From: CAWBCR01 sp963787375
GTDB lineage: Bacteria > Chloroflexota > Anaerolineae > Aggregatilineales > UBA3940
Reading direction: 5' to 3'
DNA length: 64,000 bases
NCBI GenBank assembly: GCA_963787375.1
Contig: CAWBCR010000031.1
Span: 62,001-126,000 of the forward strand
A program made the position numbers and the translations under genes. The notes below the pieces were generated by a model. It did no database searches, was not told the origin of the DNA, and saw only the letters and a program-made list of their open reading frames with translations. Positions 43,337-52,317 of the stretch are shown here, piece after piece. How positions within the stretch are numbered: position 1 is the stretch's first letter; every line of letters starts with the position of its first letter.

Positions 43337-44194
43337 GTGAGCCCTGCAAACGTCCTTGCACAGGCCGTGCACGACGCGCTGATAACCATCCAGGGGATGC
43401 TGAGCCAGATCATCGCCTTCGCCCCGCGCCTGCTGGCCGGGCTGATCGTCGGCGTGATCATGTGGCTGATCGCGCGCTGGACGCGCACCTGGGCGCGGCG
43501 GCTGGCGCAACGCGGCAAAGCGCCGCAGGAAGTCGAGACGCTGTTCGTCATGGCGGTGTACATCGCCTCGCTGCTGCTGGGCGTGACGATCACGCTGGCG
43601 ACGCTGGGCGTGCGGGTCTACGCGCTGGTGACCGGGCTGGGTGTCAGCGGGTTGATCGTCGGTTTTGCGCTCAAAGACATCATCGAGAACCTGCTGGCGG
43701 GCGCGCTGCTGCTCATCCAGCGCCCGTTTGGCATCGGCGATCTGATCAAGGTCAACGACGTGACCGGCTGGGTGACGCACATCCAGATCCGCTCGACGAC
43801 GATCAAGACCTTCGACAATCAACAGGTCATCGTGCCCAACCAGACGGTCTACACCAGCGTGCTGACCAACTACCAGACCTACCCTGTGCGCCGCCGCCAC
43901 GTCTCGCTGGGCATCGGCTACAAGGAGGACCTGGCCCACGCCATGCAGGCGCTGCTCGACGCCGCGCGCGGCGTGGCGGGCGTCGCCACCGTCCCCGCCC
44001 CGTTCATTTCCATGGACGATTTTGGCGACAGCGCCATCACCGGCGGGCTGTACTACTACATCGACACGTCAAAGGACGACTTCGCCACCACGCACAACGA
44101 CGTGCTGGCCGCACTGCAAAAGGCCAGCCGCGAGATGGACATCGATCTACCCTACCCGACGATGGCGATTATCGAGAGCAGCCCGGCTACATAG
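43337..44194 (+). CDS. MscS-family mechanosensitive channel
   Basis: About 285 residues: three helices and the pore helix GLGVSGLIVGFALKDIIENLLAGALLLIQRPFGIGD, followed by the beta domain (VTHIQIRSTTIKTFDNQQVIVPN) and the C-terminal alpha/beta domain. MscS channels open under hypo-osmotic tension to release solutes. I chose the GTG at 43337 because GGGAGGAGA is directly upstream; an ATG at 43304 is an alternative. Confidence 0.93.
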   Translation: MSPANVLAQAVHDALITIQGMLSQIIAFAPRLLAGLIVGVIMWLIARWTRTWARRLAQRGKAPQEVETLFVMAVYIASLLLGVTITLATLGVRVYALVTGLGVSGLIVGFALKDIIENLLAGALLLIQRPFGIGDLIKVNDVTGWVTHIQIRSTTIKTFDNQQVIVPNQTVYTSVLTNYQTYPVRRRHVSLGIGYKEDLAHAMQALLDAARGVAGVATVPAPFISMDDFGDSAITGGLYYYIDTSKDDFATTHNDVLAALQKASREMDIDLPYPTMAIIESSPAT

Positions 44195-44198
44195 GAAT

Positions 44199-44269
44199 AA
44201 ATTCCCAATCTTACCCACCAAATGGGTGATTTCTGTCGTTTTTCAGGTACATTCAATAAGTGGGAATTT
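44199..44269. other. Nested inverted repeat after the mscS-like gene
   Basis: An outer 9-bp pair, AAATTCCCA (44199-44207) and TGGGAATTT (44261-44269), encloses a hairpin ACCCA-CCAAA-TGGGT (44213-44227) followed by TTTCTGTCGTTTTT. The inner part looks like a terminator for the channel gene; the outer pair is unexplained. Confidence 0.45.
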
Positions 44270-44331
44270 GGAAACTGGTAGTGGACAGCGATAGACCGTT
44301 TTGCTGGCCTGTCCGTATCAAGGAGGAGATT

Positions 44332-45081
44332 ATGATGGATCAATCAGATCAACAACCCCAATCACGCAGAAAGCGGCCATTCGGACCGCTGGCATGGGTG
44401 GGCTTGATCGCTCTGGGAGCCGCCGCAGTGGCCTGCGGCGTGGGCGGCCAGGCCATTGCACCCACACAGCCACCGGGCAGCTCGTACTCAAACGTGGCAC
44501 CCACCCATGTGCCGTCGGTTACGGCGACACCGGTTCCCACCGACGCGCCTACTCAGGCACCCGTGGGCGGCACCGTGCGCACCAATGAGGACCTGAACGT
44601 GCGCTATGGTCCCAGCCAGGACTGCCAGGTGATCGGCCAGTTCAGCGGCGGCACCGAGGTCCAGGTGACGGCCCACTCGCCCGACGGGCAGTGGTGGCAG
44701 GTCGACTATAACGGGCAGGCGGGCTGGATGGCGGCAGGCTACACTACCCCCGTGACGGACCTCAGCAACGTCCCGTCGCTGGTGGGGCCAGCCTGCGCGA
44801 CGGCTGTGCCACCAACCGGCGTGCCACCGACGGCTGTACCGCCAACCGCTGTGCCGCCGACCGCTGTGCCGCCGACTGCTGTGCCACCGACGAGTGCCGG
44901 GCCTACGCTCGTCTTCCCGGTGATACCGGTGACGCTCGTCGTGCCGACGCCCACACCATCCAACCAGATCATCACCATCAACCCGTGCATTCTGCTGGGG
45001 AACTGCCCGACGGCCACACCGACATCGATGCTGCCTAATCCGGTCATTCCCATCAACCCGATTGTGATCCCGCAACCGTAG
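44332..45081 (+). CDS. SH3-domain secreted or lipid-anchored protein with VPPTA repeats
   Basis: About 249 residues. An N-terminal basic stretch and one hydrophobic segment (WVGLIALGAAAVACGVGG) may be a lipoprotein signal with Cys in AVAC, although the lipobox is weak. A Thr/Pro-rich linker precedes a bacterial SH3 domain (TNEDLNVRYGPSQDCQVIGQ, WWQVDYNGQAGWM). About six VPPTA/G pentapeptides and a Pro-rich tail follow. SH3b domains bind cell-envelope components. AGGAGGAG precedes two adjacent ATGs. Confidence 0.82.
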   Translation: MMDQSDQQPQSRRKRPFGPLAWVGLIALGAAAVACGVGGQAIAPTQPPGSSYSNVAPTHVPSVTATPVPTDAPTQAPVGGTVRTNEDLNVRYGPSQDCQVIGQFSGGTEVQVTAHSPDGQWWQVDYNGQAGWMAAGYTTPVTDLSNVPSLVGPACATAVPPTGVPPTAVPPTAVPPTAVPPTAVPPTSAGPTLVFPVIPVTLVVPTPTPSNQIITINPCILLGNCPTATPTSMLPNPVIPINPIVIPQP

Positions 45082-45101
45082 CGGGACGGGCGCTAAAAAG
45101 C

Positions 45102-45133
45102 AGCGGGCGCAGGTCTGGCGATCTGCGCCCGCT
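45102..45133. terminator. Bidirectional terminator
   Basis: AGCGGGCGCAG (45102-45112) and CTGCGCCCGCT (45123-45133) form a perfect 11-bp stem with AAAAAG before it and TTGTATTT after it, so it can terminate both the SH3 gene and the convergent ppgK. Confidence 0.75.
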
Positions 45134-45153
45134 TGTATTTCGCCGCAGGGAAG

Positions 45154-45894
45154 TTACCCGGTCAGGTCGTGGGCGGCCAGCGCCGCACCGACAATCCCCG
45201 CCTCGTTGAGGAACATGGCCGGCACTACCTCGGCCTGCACCGTGATGTACTTCTTGAAGTGGTCGAACTGCTTGCTGACGCCGCCGCCCAGGATGAAGCG
45301 GTCGGGGCTCATCAGCGCCTCCAGCAGTTGCAGATACTCGTTGAAGCGCTTGCCCCACTTCTTCCACGAGAGGTCGTTGGCCTTGCGGGCAGCGTCCGAG
45401 GCACTCATCTCAGCATCCTTGCCGCGCAGGATGACGTGTCCGAACTCACAGTTGGGCACCAGGATGCCCTTGACGAACAGCGCCGAGCCCAGCCCGGTGC
45501 CGATGGTGACCATCAGCGCCACGCCCTGGTAACCCCGGCCCGCACCGAACGCCATCTCGGCCATGCCTGCTGCATCGGCGTCGTTAAGCAGGCGGACCGG
45601 GCAGCCGGTTGCCGTTTCGAACAGCGCGCGGCCATCCGTGCCGATCCACTTCTTGTGCACATTGGCGGCGCTGTAGACCGTCCCGTGGCGGACGACCGCC
45701 GGGAAGCCCGCACCGATGGGCCCCTGCCAGCCAAACTTGCGGGCGATGTCGCCCACCACCTCGGCCACCGCGTCCGGCTTGGATGGCTGCGGCGTGGGGA
45801 TGCGGTAGCGGTCGGCCAGCAGCTCGCCCGTATCGGTGTTGACCGGCGCGCCCTTGATGCCCGACCCGCCGATGTCGATGCCCAGGATTTCCAT
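45154..45894 (-). CDS. ppgK: Polyphosphate glucokinase (ROK family)
   Basis: The 246-residue ROK kinase begins EILGIDIGGSGIKGAPVNT and contains NDADAAGMAEMAFGAGRG and the phosphate loop TIGTGLGSALF. The short length, the WQGPIGAGFPAVV stretch and NVHKKWIG match polyphosphate:glucose phosphotransferases, which use inorganic polyphosphate (and often ATP) to make glucose 6-phosphate. It stands alone and ends at a shared terminator. The start at 45894 is the first residue of the conserved core. Confidence 0.88.
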   Translation of the reverse strand: MEILGIDIGGSGIKGAPVNTDTGELLADRYRIPTPQPSKPDAVAEVVGDIARKFGWQGPIGAGFPAVVRHGTVYSAANVHKKWIGTDGRALFETATGCPVRLLNDADAAGMAEMAFGAGRGYQGVALMVTIGTGLGSALFVKGILVPNCEFGHVILRGKDAEMSASDAARKANDLSWKKWGKRFNEYLQLLEALMSPDRFILGGGVSKQFDHFKKYITVQAEVVPAMFLNEAGIVGAALAAHDLTG

Positions 45895-46080
45895 GTGCTC
45901 CGCTCCTTGTAACGGCGTGAAGTCCACAGATTATCAGATTCCCAGATCCGTGGATAAGCTTTCTTTGCGGCAGAAAAGAGATTCAGCCCACGAATTACAC
46001 AAATTTAAGAACAGGAACTGGTGGGGATCACCCTGTATCTATCATAGGCCGAACGGCGCGCGGCGCAAAAGTGGCTGAGG

Positions 46081-47026
46081 TCAGGCGGCGATCTCCAGCC
46101 GGCCCGCCTGCTTCAGCACGTCCGCCGCGTGCAGCGATACCCAGCGCGACGTTTCCTCGCGGTCGACCAGCGCGGGCCACGTGCGGCTGCCATAGGGATT
46201 CACCCCGCGCCAGCGGCCATCGGGACGGCGCTGCGCCGCCAGCCAGTCGAGCGCGGGCTGCGCGCCAGGCCGGTCGAGCGCGCCCAGATCGCCCAGCACG
46301 CGCAGCGTGAACAGGATATCGACCTGGTAGAACAGCGGGAAGTTCAGCCGCTGCCAGTGGCGGCTGACCGCCCGCGCCGGGTAGTCGGCCTCGACCAGAT
46401 GGTACGTGTCGAGCAGGAAGGCAGCGCCCTGCTCCAGCGCCGACTTCGACAGGCTCCGTGCGCAGGTCGGCGGGCAGCGCGGCCAGCCCCCACAGCGCAC
46501 GCACCACGCCCCACGCGCAGGGCATTCCCCAGTTGGCATCGCAGCGGCCATCCCGCCGGACCTCGTCCAGGGTCCGCTCGACGAGCGGCGGTATCAGCGG
46601 GTGCCCGGCCCGCCCGGCGTGCAGCACGTAGCGCAGCAGGTTCCCCCAGAAGCAGCCCAGGCCGGTCGTATGGCCGGACCAGCCGCGCTCCAGCTTTCCC
46701 CGCACGTCGTCCAGCATGAAGGCCGCGCCGCGCTGCACGCGCGGGTCGCTGCCATCGGCGGCCAGCTCCGCCAGCAGCATCATGCTCCAATGGGTGCTGT
46801 GGTACTTGGGCGAATAATGGTTGTTATCGATGGCCCAGCGCCCGCCGTCCGTCTGCCCGGCCAGGATCGCAGTGATGGGATCGCCGGATGCCATCGCGCG
46901 GCGCGCAGCCTGCACGTAATCATCCGATTCCGGGCGATCCAGCAAGCGGCGCAGCGCCAGATAGCGGATCGACGGGGTGCGCGCGTCGAGCAGCCACGCG
47001 ATCAGCGGGTCGCTGCCGGCACTCAT
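46081..47026 (-). CDS. Alpha/alpha-toroid (prenyltransferase/squalene-cyclase-like) repeat protein, frameshifted
   Basis: About 314 residues with repeated helix pairs such as ILAGQTDGGRWAIDNN, GCFWGNLLRYVLHAG, CDANWGMPCAWGVVRALWGL and WLAAQRRPDGRWRGVNPYGS. QxxDGxW-type motifs are typical of the terpene-cyclase/prenyltransferase toroid. The DxDD or DCTA active-site motifs of true cyclases are not seen, so it may be a non-enzymatic relative. A one-base shift near 46448 separates the last third. Its ATG overlaps the preceding stop by one base (TGATG at 47024-47028). Confidence 0.75.
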
Positions 47027-47385
47027 CACTGATCCCTCTGGCCCGACTTCTGATTGCGCGCTCGCCACAGCGCCATGAACACGTCGCTGAGCATGGCGGG
47101 GATCATCAGCACCACCAGCACGCCGACCAGCGGCCCAACCGGCGGCCTGAGCAACCACGCGACCAGCAGCCCGCCGCCGACCACCAGCGTGCCGTAGGCG
47201 CTGGCGATCACCGGCGTGGTGGCGCGCTGCCGCTCCTGGCGCAGCTCTTCCGAGTCGGACTTGTGGGCGCTGTCGCGGTTGAAACGTCGCAGCGCCGCCA
47301 CGTTGAGCACCAACGAGACGACTTCGACCAACAGCACCAGGATGAGAAGCTGGCGGACCAGCGCGGCGAGGCTTTCGGCTGTCAT
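47026..47385 (-). CDS. Small membrane protein, unknown function
   Basis: The 119-residue protein has an N-terminal helix (QLLILVLLVEVVSLVLNVAAL), a charged middle (RFNRDSAHKSDSEELRQERQR) and two further helices. I do not recognise the family. It is translationally coupled to the toroid protein downstream, which suggests a joint role at the membrane. Confidence 0.65.
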   Translation of the reverse strand: MTAESLAALVRQLLILVLLVEVVSLVLNVAALRRFNRDSAHKSDSEELRQERQRATTPVIASAYGTLVVGGGLLVAWLLRPPVGPLVGVLVVLMIPAMLSDVFMALWRARNQKSGQRDQ

Positions 47386-47449
47386 GGCGAGACCGTCCTT
47401 TGGGGTGAGCAGGGCTTGCCCTCAGTATAACGGACAGATCGCAGGCGTG

Positions 47450-48214
47450 TCACCTCCGTGTGCGCAGCAGCAGCGCGATCAGCCCCATGCCCACCATCAG
47501 CACCACCGTTGCAGCCAGCACCGGCCCGGTGGGCTGGTCGAAGAACCGGATGGCGAGGATCGCGCCGATCAGCACCGCGACCAGCGCCAGTTGCAGCAGC
47601 GGCGTCAGCAGCCGCCGGATCAGCGGCGGTCGCAGGCGGCGCGGTGCAAAGCGCACGTTGTACACCTCGTCGAGGTGCAGGATCAGCGGCATGGCGTCCA
47701 GCCGGAGCGGCGCGCCGTAGTGATCCGCGAAGTTGGGAATCTGCGCCTGATGATGCTGGTAGGCGTCCTCGATGCTGCTGTTGACGACGTGGAAGCGAAA
47801 GTCGCGCGATTCGATGGTCTCGCCAGTTAGGTACCCGGTGACGATCACCGCCCGCTCGGCGAACCACGAGTAGAAGACCACCACCGCCCGCCCCTGCCCG
47901 GTGAACAGCCCGGCGCAGGTCGTCGCGTGGTGGTCGGCGAAGTACCACACCTGTGCCGGCCCGGCGACGGCGGCCAGCTCCGGGCGACCCGCCTCGCCCA
48001 CGCGCTGAAAGCCCAGCCGCCGCAGCGTTTCGGCGGCGGGCAGCAGCACCTCCGGCGGCTCGACGACCAACTCGCTGACGTCCTCCGGCTGCATGGCCGC
48101 CGCCGCGCAGATTTGCTTCTGATAGGCCAGCAGCGCCAGCGCTGCATCGAACAGGATCAGCGCCAGCACCACGCCCAGAATGACAATCGTGACATTCATC
48201 GAGAGGTCAGGCAT
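47450..48214 (-). CDS. Membrane protein with cytoplasmic or surface domain, unknown
   Basis: About 254 residues: an N-terminal helix (VTIVILGVVLALILFDAALALLAY), a soluble domain of about 150 residues (LRRLGFQRVGE ... QVWYFADHHATTCAGLFTGQGRAVVVFYSWFAE) and two C-terminal helices. The DUF is unknown to me. Several start codons are possible; the ATG at 48214 has GAGGA upstream. It probably forms one transcription unit with its minus-strand neighbours. Confidence 0.6.
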   Translation of the reverse strand: MPDLSMNVTIVILGVVLALILFDAALALLAYQKQICAAAAMQPEDVSELVVEPPEVLLPAAETLRRLGFQRVGEAGRPELAAVAGPAQVWYFADHHATTCAGLFTGQGRAVVVFYSWFAERAVIVTGYLTGETIESRDFRFHVVNSSIEDAYQHHQAQIPNFADHYGAPLRLDAMPLILHLDEVYNVRFAPRRLRPPLIRRLLTPLLQLALVAVLIGAILAIRFFDQPTGPVLAATVVLMVGMGLIALLLRTRR

Positions 48215-48233
48215 GGGCATCCTCACACAGCAG

Positions 48234-48959
48234 TCAGAACGGCGGCGCGATGGGCAGCCCCAGCGCCACCAGCGCAGCCACGACCAGCGGCGCGATGACC
48301 AGCGCCGGCAGGAAGTTCCCCACGCGGATCGGCTTGATCTCCAGCAGCGTGCTGATCGCCAGCCCCATGATCAGCACCCCGCCGGTGGCCGTCATCTCCA
48401 CGATCATCGGGTCGGTGAGCAGCGCATGCGCCTGCGCCGCGAGCAGGCTCAGCCCGCCCTGGTAGACGAGGATCACCAGCACGCTGAACGCCACGCCGAG
48501 CCCCAGCGTCGAGGAGAAGGCCAGCGCGGCGAAGCCGTCGAGCATGGCCTTGATGGCCAGCAGGCGGTAGTCGCCGGTCAGCCCGTCCTGGATCGCACCG
48601 AGGATGGTCAGCGGCCCCACGCAGAACAACAGCGAGGCCGTCACGAAGCCGCGCACGAACCGCGCCGTTTCCTCATCGCTGCTGCTGCGCGACAGGCGCG
48701 CTTCGAGCCACGCGCCGACGCCGTTCAGCCGCTCCTCGATGTGCCACCACTCGCCGAGAATCCCGCCGACCAGCACCGAGCCCAGCACGATCAGCACGTT
48801 GGCGGTTTGCAGCGCCATCTGGATGCCGATGACCAGCGTCACCAGCCCCAGCCCGCGCAGCACCGTCTCGCGCACCTGCTCGCCGAGGCGGTTGCCGAAC
48901 AGCGCGCCCAGCGTCGAGCCGGCCAGCACGGTGACGATGTTGATGAGGGTGCCCGTCAT
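48234..48959 (-). CDS. DUF554 (YdfK/YqgA-like) membrane protein
   Basis: The 241-residue protein has seven to eight helices and the DUF554 hallmarks GTLINIVTVLAGSTLGALFG, LVIGIQMAL and ASLLFCVGPLTILGAIQDG. The function of the family is unknown; some members are proposed transporters. AAGGAGC lies 5 nt before the ATG at 48959. Confidence 0.88.
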   Translation of the reverse strand: MTGTLINIVTVLAGSTLGALFGNRLGEQVRETVLRGLGLVTLVIGIQMALQTANVLIVLGSVLVGGILGEWWHIEERLNGVGAWLEARLSRSSSDEETARFVRGFVTASLLFCVGPLTILGAIQDGLTGDYRLLAIKAMLDGFAALAFSSTLGLGVAFSVLVILVYQGGLSLLAAQAHALLTDPMIVEMTATGGVLIMGLAISTLLEIKPIRVGNFLPALVIAPLVVAALVALGLPIAPPF

Positions 48960-49104
48960 GGATGCTCCTTGCACGTGGTGTTCAGGCATTTATACATGGG
49001 AGCGGGTCGGGGGGCAAACGGCGGGGAGGAGGATTGGGGGCTCTGCCCCCGCACCCCCGGCAGGGGATTCGATCCCCTGCACCCCGTTCGTCTCGCTGCA
49101 CGAG

Positions 49105-49133
49105 TTGCGTACCTCCGAATTCGGAGGTACAAT
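49105..49133 (+). promoter_or_regulatory. Promoter with a palindromic operator filling the spacer
   Basis: TTGCGT (49105-49110) and TACAAT (49128-49133) are exactly 17 bp apart. The spacer plus one base is the perfect 18-bp palindrome ACCTCCGAATTCGGAGGT (49111-49128). Binding of a dimeric repressor here would block the promoter, as expected for an autoregulated toxin-antitoxin operon. This also argues that the ATG at 49132 is not the start codon. Confidence 0.65.
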
Positions 49134-49185
49134 GAGATTGTTCACCAAGCTTGCCTGTCACCTGACTGACAAGAAAGACATTGTA

Positions 49186-49590
49186 ATGGAGCACGACGAT
49201 ATCGTATCGCTGTTTGGGGGAACAAAGGAACTGCTCGACCGCATTCAGTACTATCTCGATGAAAATGTCGACCAGCGTATCATCGGGCCGCTGCGCAAAA
49301 AGGGAATCACCGTCCACACGCCGCAGGAACAGAGCATGCGGACAGAGGTCAACGATACATTGCAGCTTGCAAAGGCGACTGAGCTGGGCTGCGTGCTGGT
49401 GACGGCTGATCAGGATTTCATGGCGATCAACGAGGCGATTAACGACCTGTGGGTCGAACACGGAACGGTGCACGCGGGGATCGTGTTTGTGTCAGGCCCG
49501 CGCTCGCCCGGCGTGCTGATCGCGCAGCTAGAGCAGATCGTCAGAGAACGGGAGCCGGAACAGATGTACAACCTGTTCTGGCCCATTTAA
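49186..49590 (+). CDS. DUF5615 PIN-like protein, probable toxin
   Basis: The 134-residue protein contains the DUF5615 core YYLDENVDQRIIGPLRKKGI, then VLVTADQDFMA, with acidic residues placed as in PIN-domain nucleases (Asp in LDENVD, Asp in TADQDF). DUF5615 proteins are paired with DUF433 antitoxins, for example VapBC45-like systems. I chose the ATG at 49186 because the upstream ATG at 49132 lies within the -10 box. The following gene is a DUF433 protein on the same strand. Gene order is toxin first. Confidence 0.78.
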   Translation: MEHDDIVSLFGGTKELLDRIQYYLDENVDQRIIGPLRKKGITVHTPQEQSMRTEVNDTLQLAKATELGCVLVTADQDFMAINEAINDLWVEHGTVHAGIVFVSGPRSPGVLIAQLEQIVREREPEQMYNLFWPI

Positions 49591-49630
49591 GAAACGACAC
49601 GATCACGAGCGCCAGGAGCGCCAGAATCGT

Positions 49631-50101
49631 ATGAGTGAGACAAACGTGTTGAAGACGGTACAGATCGTCAGCACGCCGGACGTGCTGGGCGGGAAGCCGT
49701 GCCTTGAGGGGCGGCGCGTCAGCGTCCAGCAGATTGCCGACTACCATCATGCGGGATGGCCCGTCGCGGAGATCTCGGAGGCGTTGGGCCTGTCGCTGGC
49801 CGAAGTCCACGCTGCGCTGTCCTACTACTACGAGCACCGGGACGAGATCGATGAGGCAGCCCGTGCCGCGCAGGCCAGGACCGCGCAGGTGCTCGCCGAG
49901 CGGGAGCGGCTTGCGGAAGGCCCAAACCTGCTCGACGCGGTGATGACGGCGGCGGCGGTTGCCACCGAGTACCACATATCGGATCGCACCGTGCGTGAGG
50001 CCATCCAGCAGGGCTGGATCGAGGCACTCAAGAGCGGCGGGACGTGGCTGATTCGCCGTGCCGACGCCGACGCGCGCTGGGGAGATCGCAAGCGGGAATA
50101 G
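49631..50101 (+). CDS. DUF433 antitoxin fused to an excisionase-like HTH domain
   Basis: The 156-residue protein has an N-terminal DUF433 domain (VLGGKPCLEGRRVSVQQIADYHHAG, ISEALGLSLAEVHAALSYYYEH). A helical linker (EIDEAARAAQARTAQVLAERE) leads to a C-terminal MerR/excisionase-like helix-turn-helix (ATEYHISDRTVREAIQQGW, then WLIRRADADARWG). Two DNA-binding-type domains in one antitoxin are unusual. It probably neutralises the DUF5615 partner and represses the palindromic promoter at 49105. Confidence 0.78.
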   Translation: MSETNVLKTVQIVSTPDVLGGKPCLEGRRVSVQQIADYHHAGWPVAEISEALGLSLAEVHAALSYYYEHRDEIDEAARAAQARTAQVLAERERLAEGPNLLDAVMTAAAVATEYHISDRTVREAIQQGWIEALKSGGTWLIRRADADARWGDRKRE

Positions 50102-50102
50102 G

Positions 50103-51270
50103 CTATGCCGCCCGGCGCGGGCGCATCCCCAGCAGGAAGCGCGTCACGCCGGTCAGCTTGGCCAGCTCGACCAGCCCGGCGCTGATCAGCAGCGTGGGCA
50201 GCGCGATCAACGCGAACTTGGCAGCAATGCTGATCGACAGCGGCGTGATGTAGAACGCCAGCGCGACCAGCACCGTCTGGTGCAGGATGTACAGCGGGTA
50301 TGATACCTCGCTGGCATAGGCCAGCAGCCGCGTGCGCCGCCTGAAGATCGCCTGCCCCGCCCCGAACAACCCTACGATCCAGCACCACGTGTTGAGCACC
50401 GTCGCCGCGCAAAACGGGATATAGGCCGGGCTCGAATAGCCGGGTGCGGGCCGGTCGCCGATGATCCACACCATCAGCAGGATGGTCGTGGTCAGCACGG
50501 CGGCGACCGCCAGCGCCAGCCGCCACTGCCGCCGGATGGCATCCATAATGCGCACGTCCGACACGACGACGAAGCCGGCGACCAGCATCCCGGCGAACAG
50601 CGCCACGTTGGCCCAGTCATCGACGAAGTTGTAGTAGCCGGGATAGCGCGCGCGGAAGGCGATCTCGGTCAGCACGAGGGGCAGCGGCAGCAGGAAGATC
50701 GCGCCGGGGCGGGCGAGGAACGCGGCCAGCCGGTCCATCAGCGGGCGGGCGCGCCGGCTGCGCAGCGCGAGCAGCAGCGGCAGCGTCACCAGCGAAAAGA
50801 CGAACAGGTACAGGATGAACCACAGGTGGTGGTAGGTGATGATCCCATCGCGCACACCCTGGGTGAAGTACAGCGGGAAGAAGGTCGTATAGCTGCCCAA
50901 GGAACTGGCTGCGCGAGACGAGACCGTAATACACCTGCGGCGGGATCAGCACCACGAAGCCGAACACGAACGGGATGAAGATGCGCTGCACCCGCTCGCC
51001 GACGATCTGCCCGCCGCTGCGCTTGCCCAGCGCGAACCGCAGGCTGCATCCCGCCAAGAAGAACAGCAGCGGCATGTGCCACAGGTGCAGAAACGCGACC
51101 GGGAACGTGCCAACAAGCAGGCTGCGCTGCGGGTTGACGACCACGAAATTGTAGAACGGCGTGAAGACCAGCCCGGTGTGAAACACGATCAGCAGCAGGA
51201 CGGCCATAGCGCGCAGCGCGTCGACGTGGTGCAGGCGCTCCGACGGCGCCACACGGGGCAGCGGGGCCAT
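50103..51270 (-). CDS. Acyltransferase-3 family membrane protein (OpgC/Acyl_transf_3), frameshifted
   Basis: About 389 residues with ten or so helices. The N-terminal motif LHHVDALRAMAVLLLIVFHTG holds the catalytic His-type signature of acyltransferase 3, followed by LWHMPLLFFLAGCSLRFALGKR. The C-terminal part starts at SQFLGSYTTFFPLYF after a one-base insertion near 50898. These enzymes acylate surface glycans or small secreted molecules. The ATG overlaps the CorA stop (TGATG at 51268-51272); an upstream ATG at 51279 is possible. Confidence 0.85.
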
Positions 51271-52229
51271 CAGATCCATTCCAGGAGGCGCAGGACGGCC
51301 AGCAGCACGGCGGCCAGCGCCGCCATCAGCCCCAGCACGAACGGAATACCCCACCACACGTTGAAGGGCGGCCAGGTATGCTCGAAGTTCATGCCGTAGA
51401 AGCCGCTGATGACCGTCATGGTGCCAATCAGCAGCGTGAAGACCGTCAGGCGGTTGACCACGCGGTTGAGCCGGTTCGACACCGCCGACATGTACAGGTC
51501 GGTGATGCTGGTCAGCGTGTCGCGGAAGGTGTTGACCATGTCGGCGATCCACATCAGGTGGTCGGAGATATCGCGCAGGTAATACTGGAGCGTGCTCTGG
51601 TCGATGAAGGGCAGGCTGTGGTGCGAGAGCACGTTGAGGATCTCGCGCTGGGGCCACACCACGCGCCACATCTCGACCATCGTGCGTTTGAGGGTGAACA
51701 GCCGGCTCAACACCTCGGTACCGGATTCTCCGACGACGCTGTCTTCGAGGTCCTCGACGGCATCGCTGATCTGGTCCAGGATGGGAAAGTAGCTGTCGAT
51801 GACGGTATCCATCAGCACGTACAGCAGGTAGCTGGACGACATATCAAGCTGGCCGGAAGAAGGCGGCACGCGGCGGGCCGTCGCTGCGATGGCGGGCTCG
51901 TCTGCCGCGTGGACGCTCACGACGAAGTTATGCCCGGTGAAGATGTCCATCTCACGGAAATCCAGCTCGCTGCCGTCGAACGCAACCGGGTTGAGGATGG
52001 TAAACAGGTACAGTGGGTATTCCTCGATCTTGGGCCGCTGGCGGTGGTTGGTGGTGTCCTCAATCGCCAGCGGGTGGAAGGCGAACACGTCGCGCATGAC
52101 GCGAATGTCGTCGGCGGTCGGCCCGGTCATGTCGACCCAGATCGTGTCGTCCGAGGTTTTCAGCAGGTCGGGCAGATCGGCAGGGGCGACGGCGCGGGGG
52201 CCGTCGGCGCTGTAGACGGTTATCAGCAT
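51270..52229 (-). CDS. CorA-family magnesium/divalent-cation transporter
   Basis: The 319-residue protein has the long helical cytoplasmic funnel (YVLMDTVIDSYFPILDQISDAVEDLE) and two C-terminal helices with the pore signature YGMNF. CorA channels are pentameric and mediate Mg2+ or Co2+ uptake. The start at 52229 (MLITVYSADG) is chosen because upstream residues are not conserved in type. It is translationally coupled to the acyltransferase gene. Confidence 0.95.
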   Translation of the reverse strand: MLITVYSADGPRAVAPADLPDLLKTSDDTIWVDMTGPTADDIRVMRDVFAFHPLAIEDTTNHRQRPKIEEYPLYLFTILNPVAFDGSELDFREMDIFTGHNFVVSVHAADEPAIAATARRVPPSSGQLDMSSSYLLYVLMDTVIDSYFPILDQISDAVEDLEDSVVGESGTEVLSRLFTLKRTMVEMWRVVWPQREILNVLSHHSLPFIDQSTLQYYLRDISDHLMWIADMVNTFRDTLTSITDLYMSAVSNRLNRVVNRLTVFTLLIGTMTVISGFYGMNFEHTWPPFNVWWGIPFVLGLMAALAAVLLAVLRLLEWI

Positions 52230-52317
52230 GGCGTCGTCGCTCCATGATGTGTGCGCTGTTCTGCCGCATACACTAATCGGAATCGCTCGTTCGCGCAATA
52301 GGCGTGAGACGGCTTTC

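Noticed and set aside
46436..46460. Short AGGCTCCGT-containing stretch near the frameshift in the toroid gene as a dispersed repeat insertion
   Set aside because: The stretch reads as plausible coding sequence and only a single base is out of place.
49132..49185. Upstream ATG as start of the DUF5615 gene, using GGAGG at 49123-49127
   Set aside because: The ATG falls within the TACAAT -10 box and the GGAGG is one arm of the palindromic spacer, so it would not be part of the transcript.
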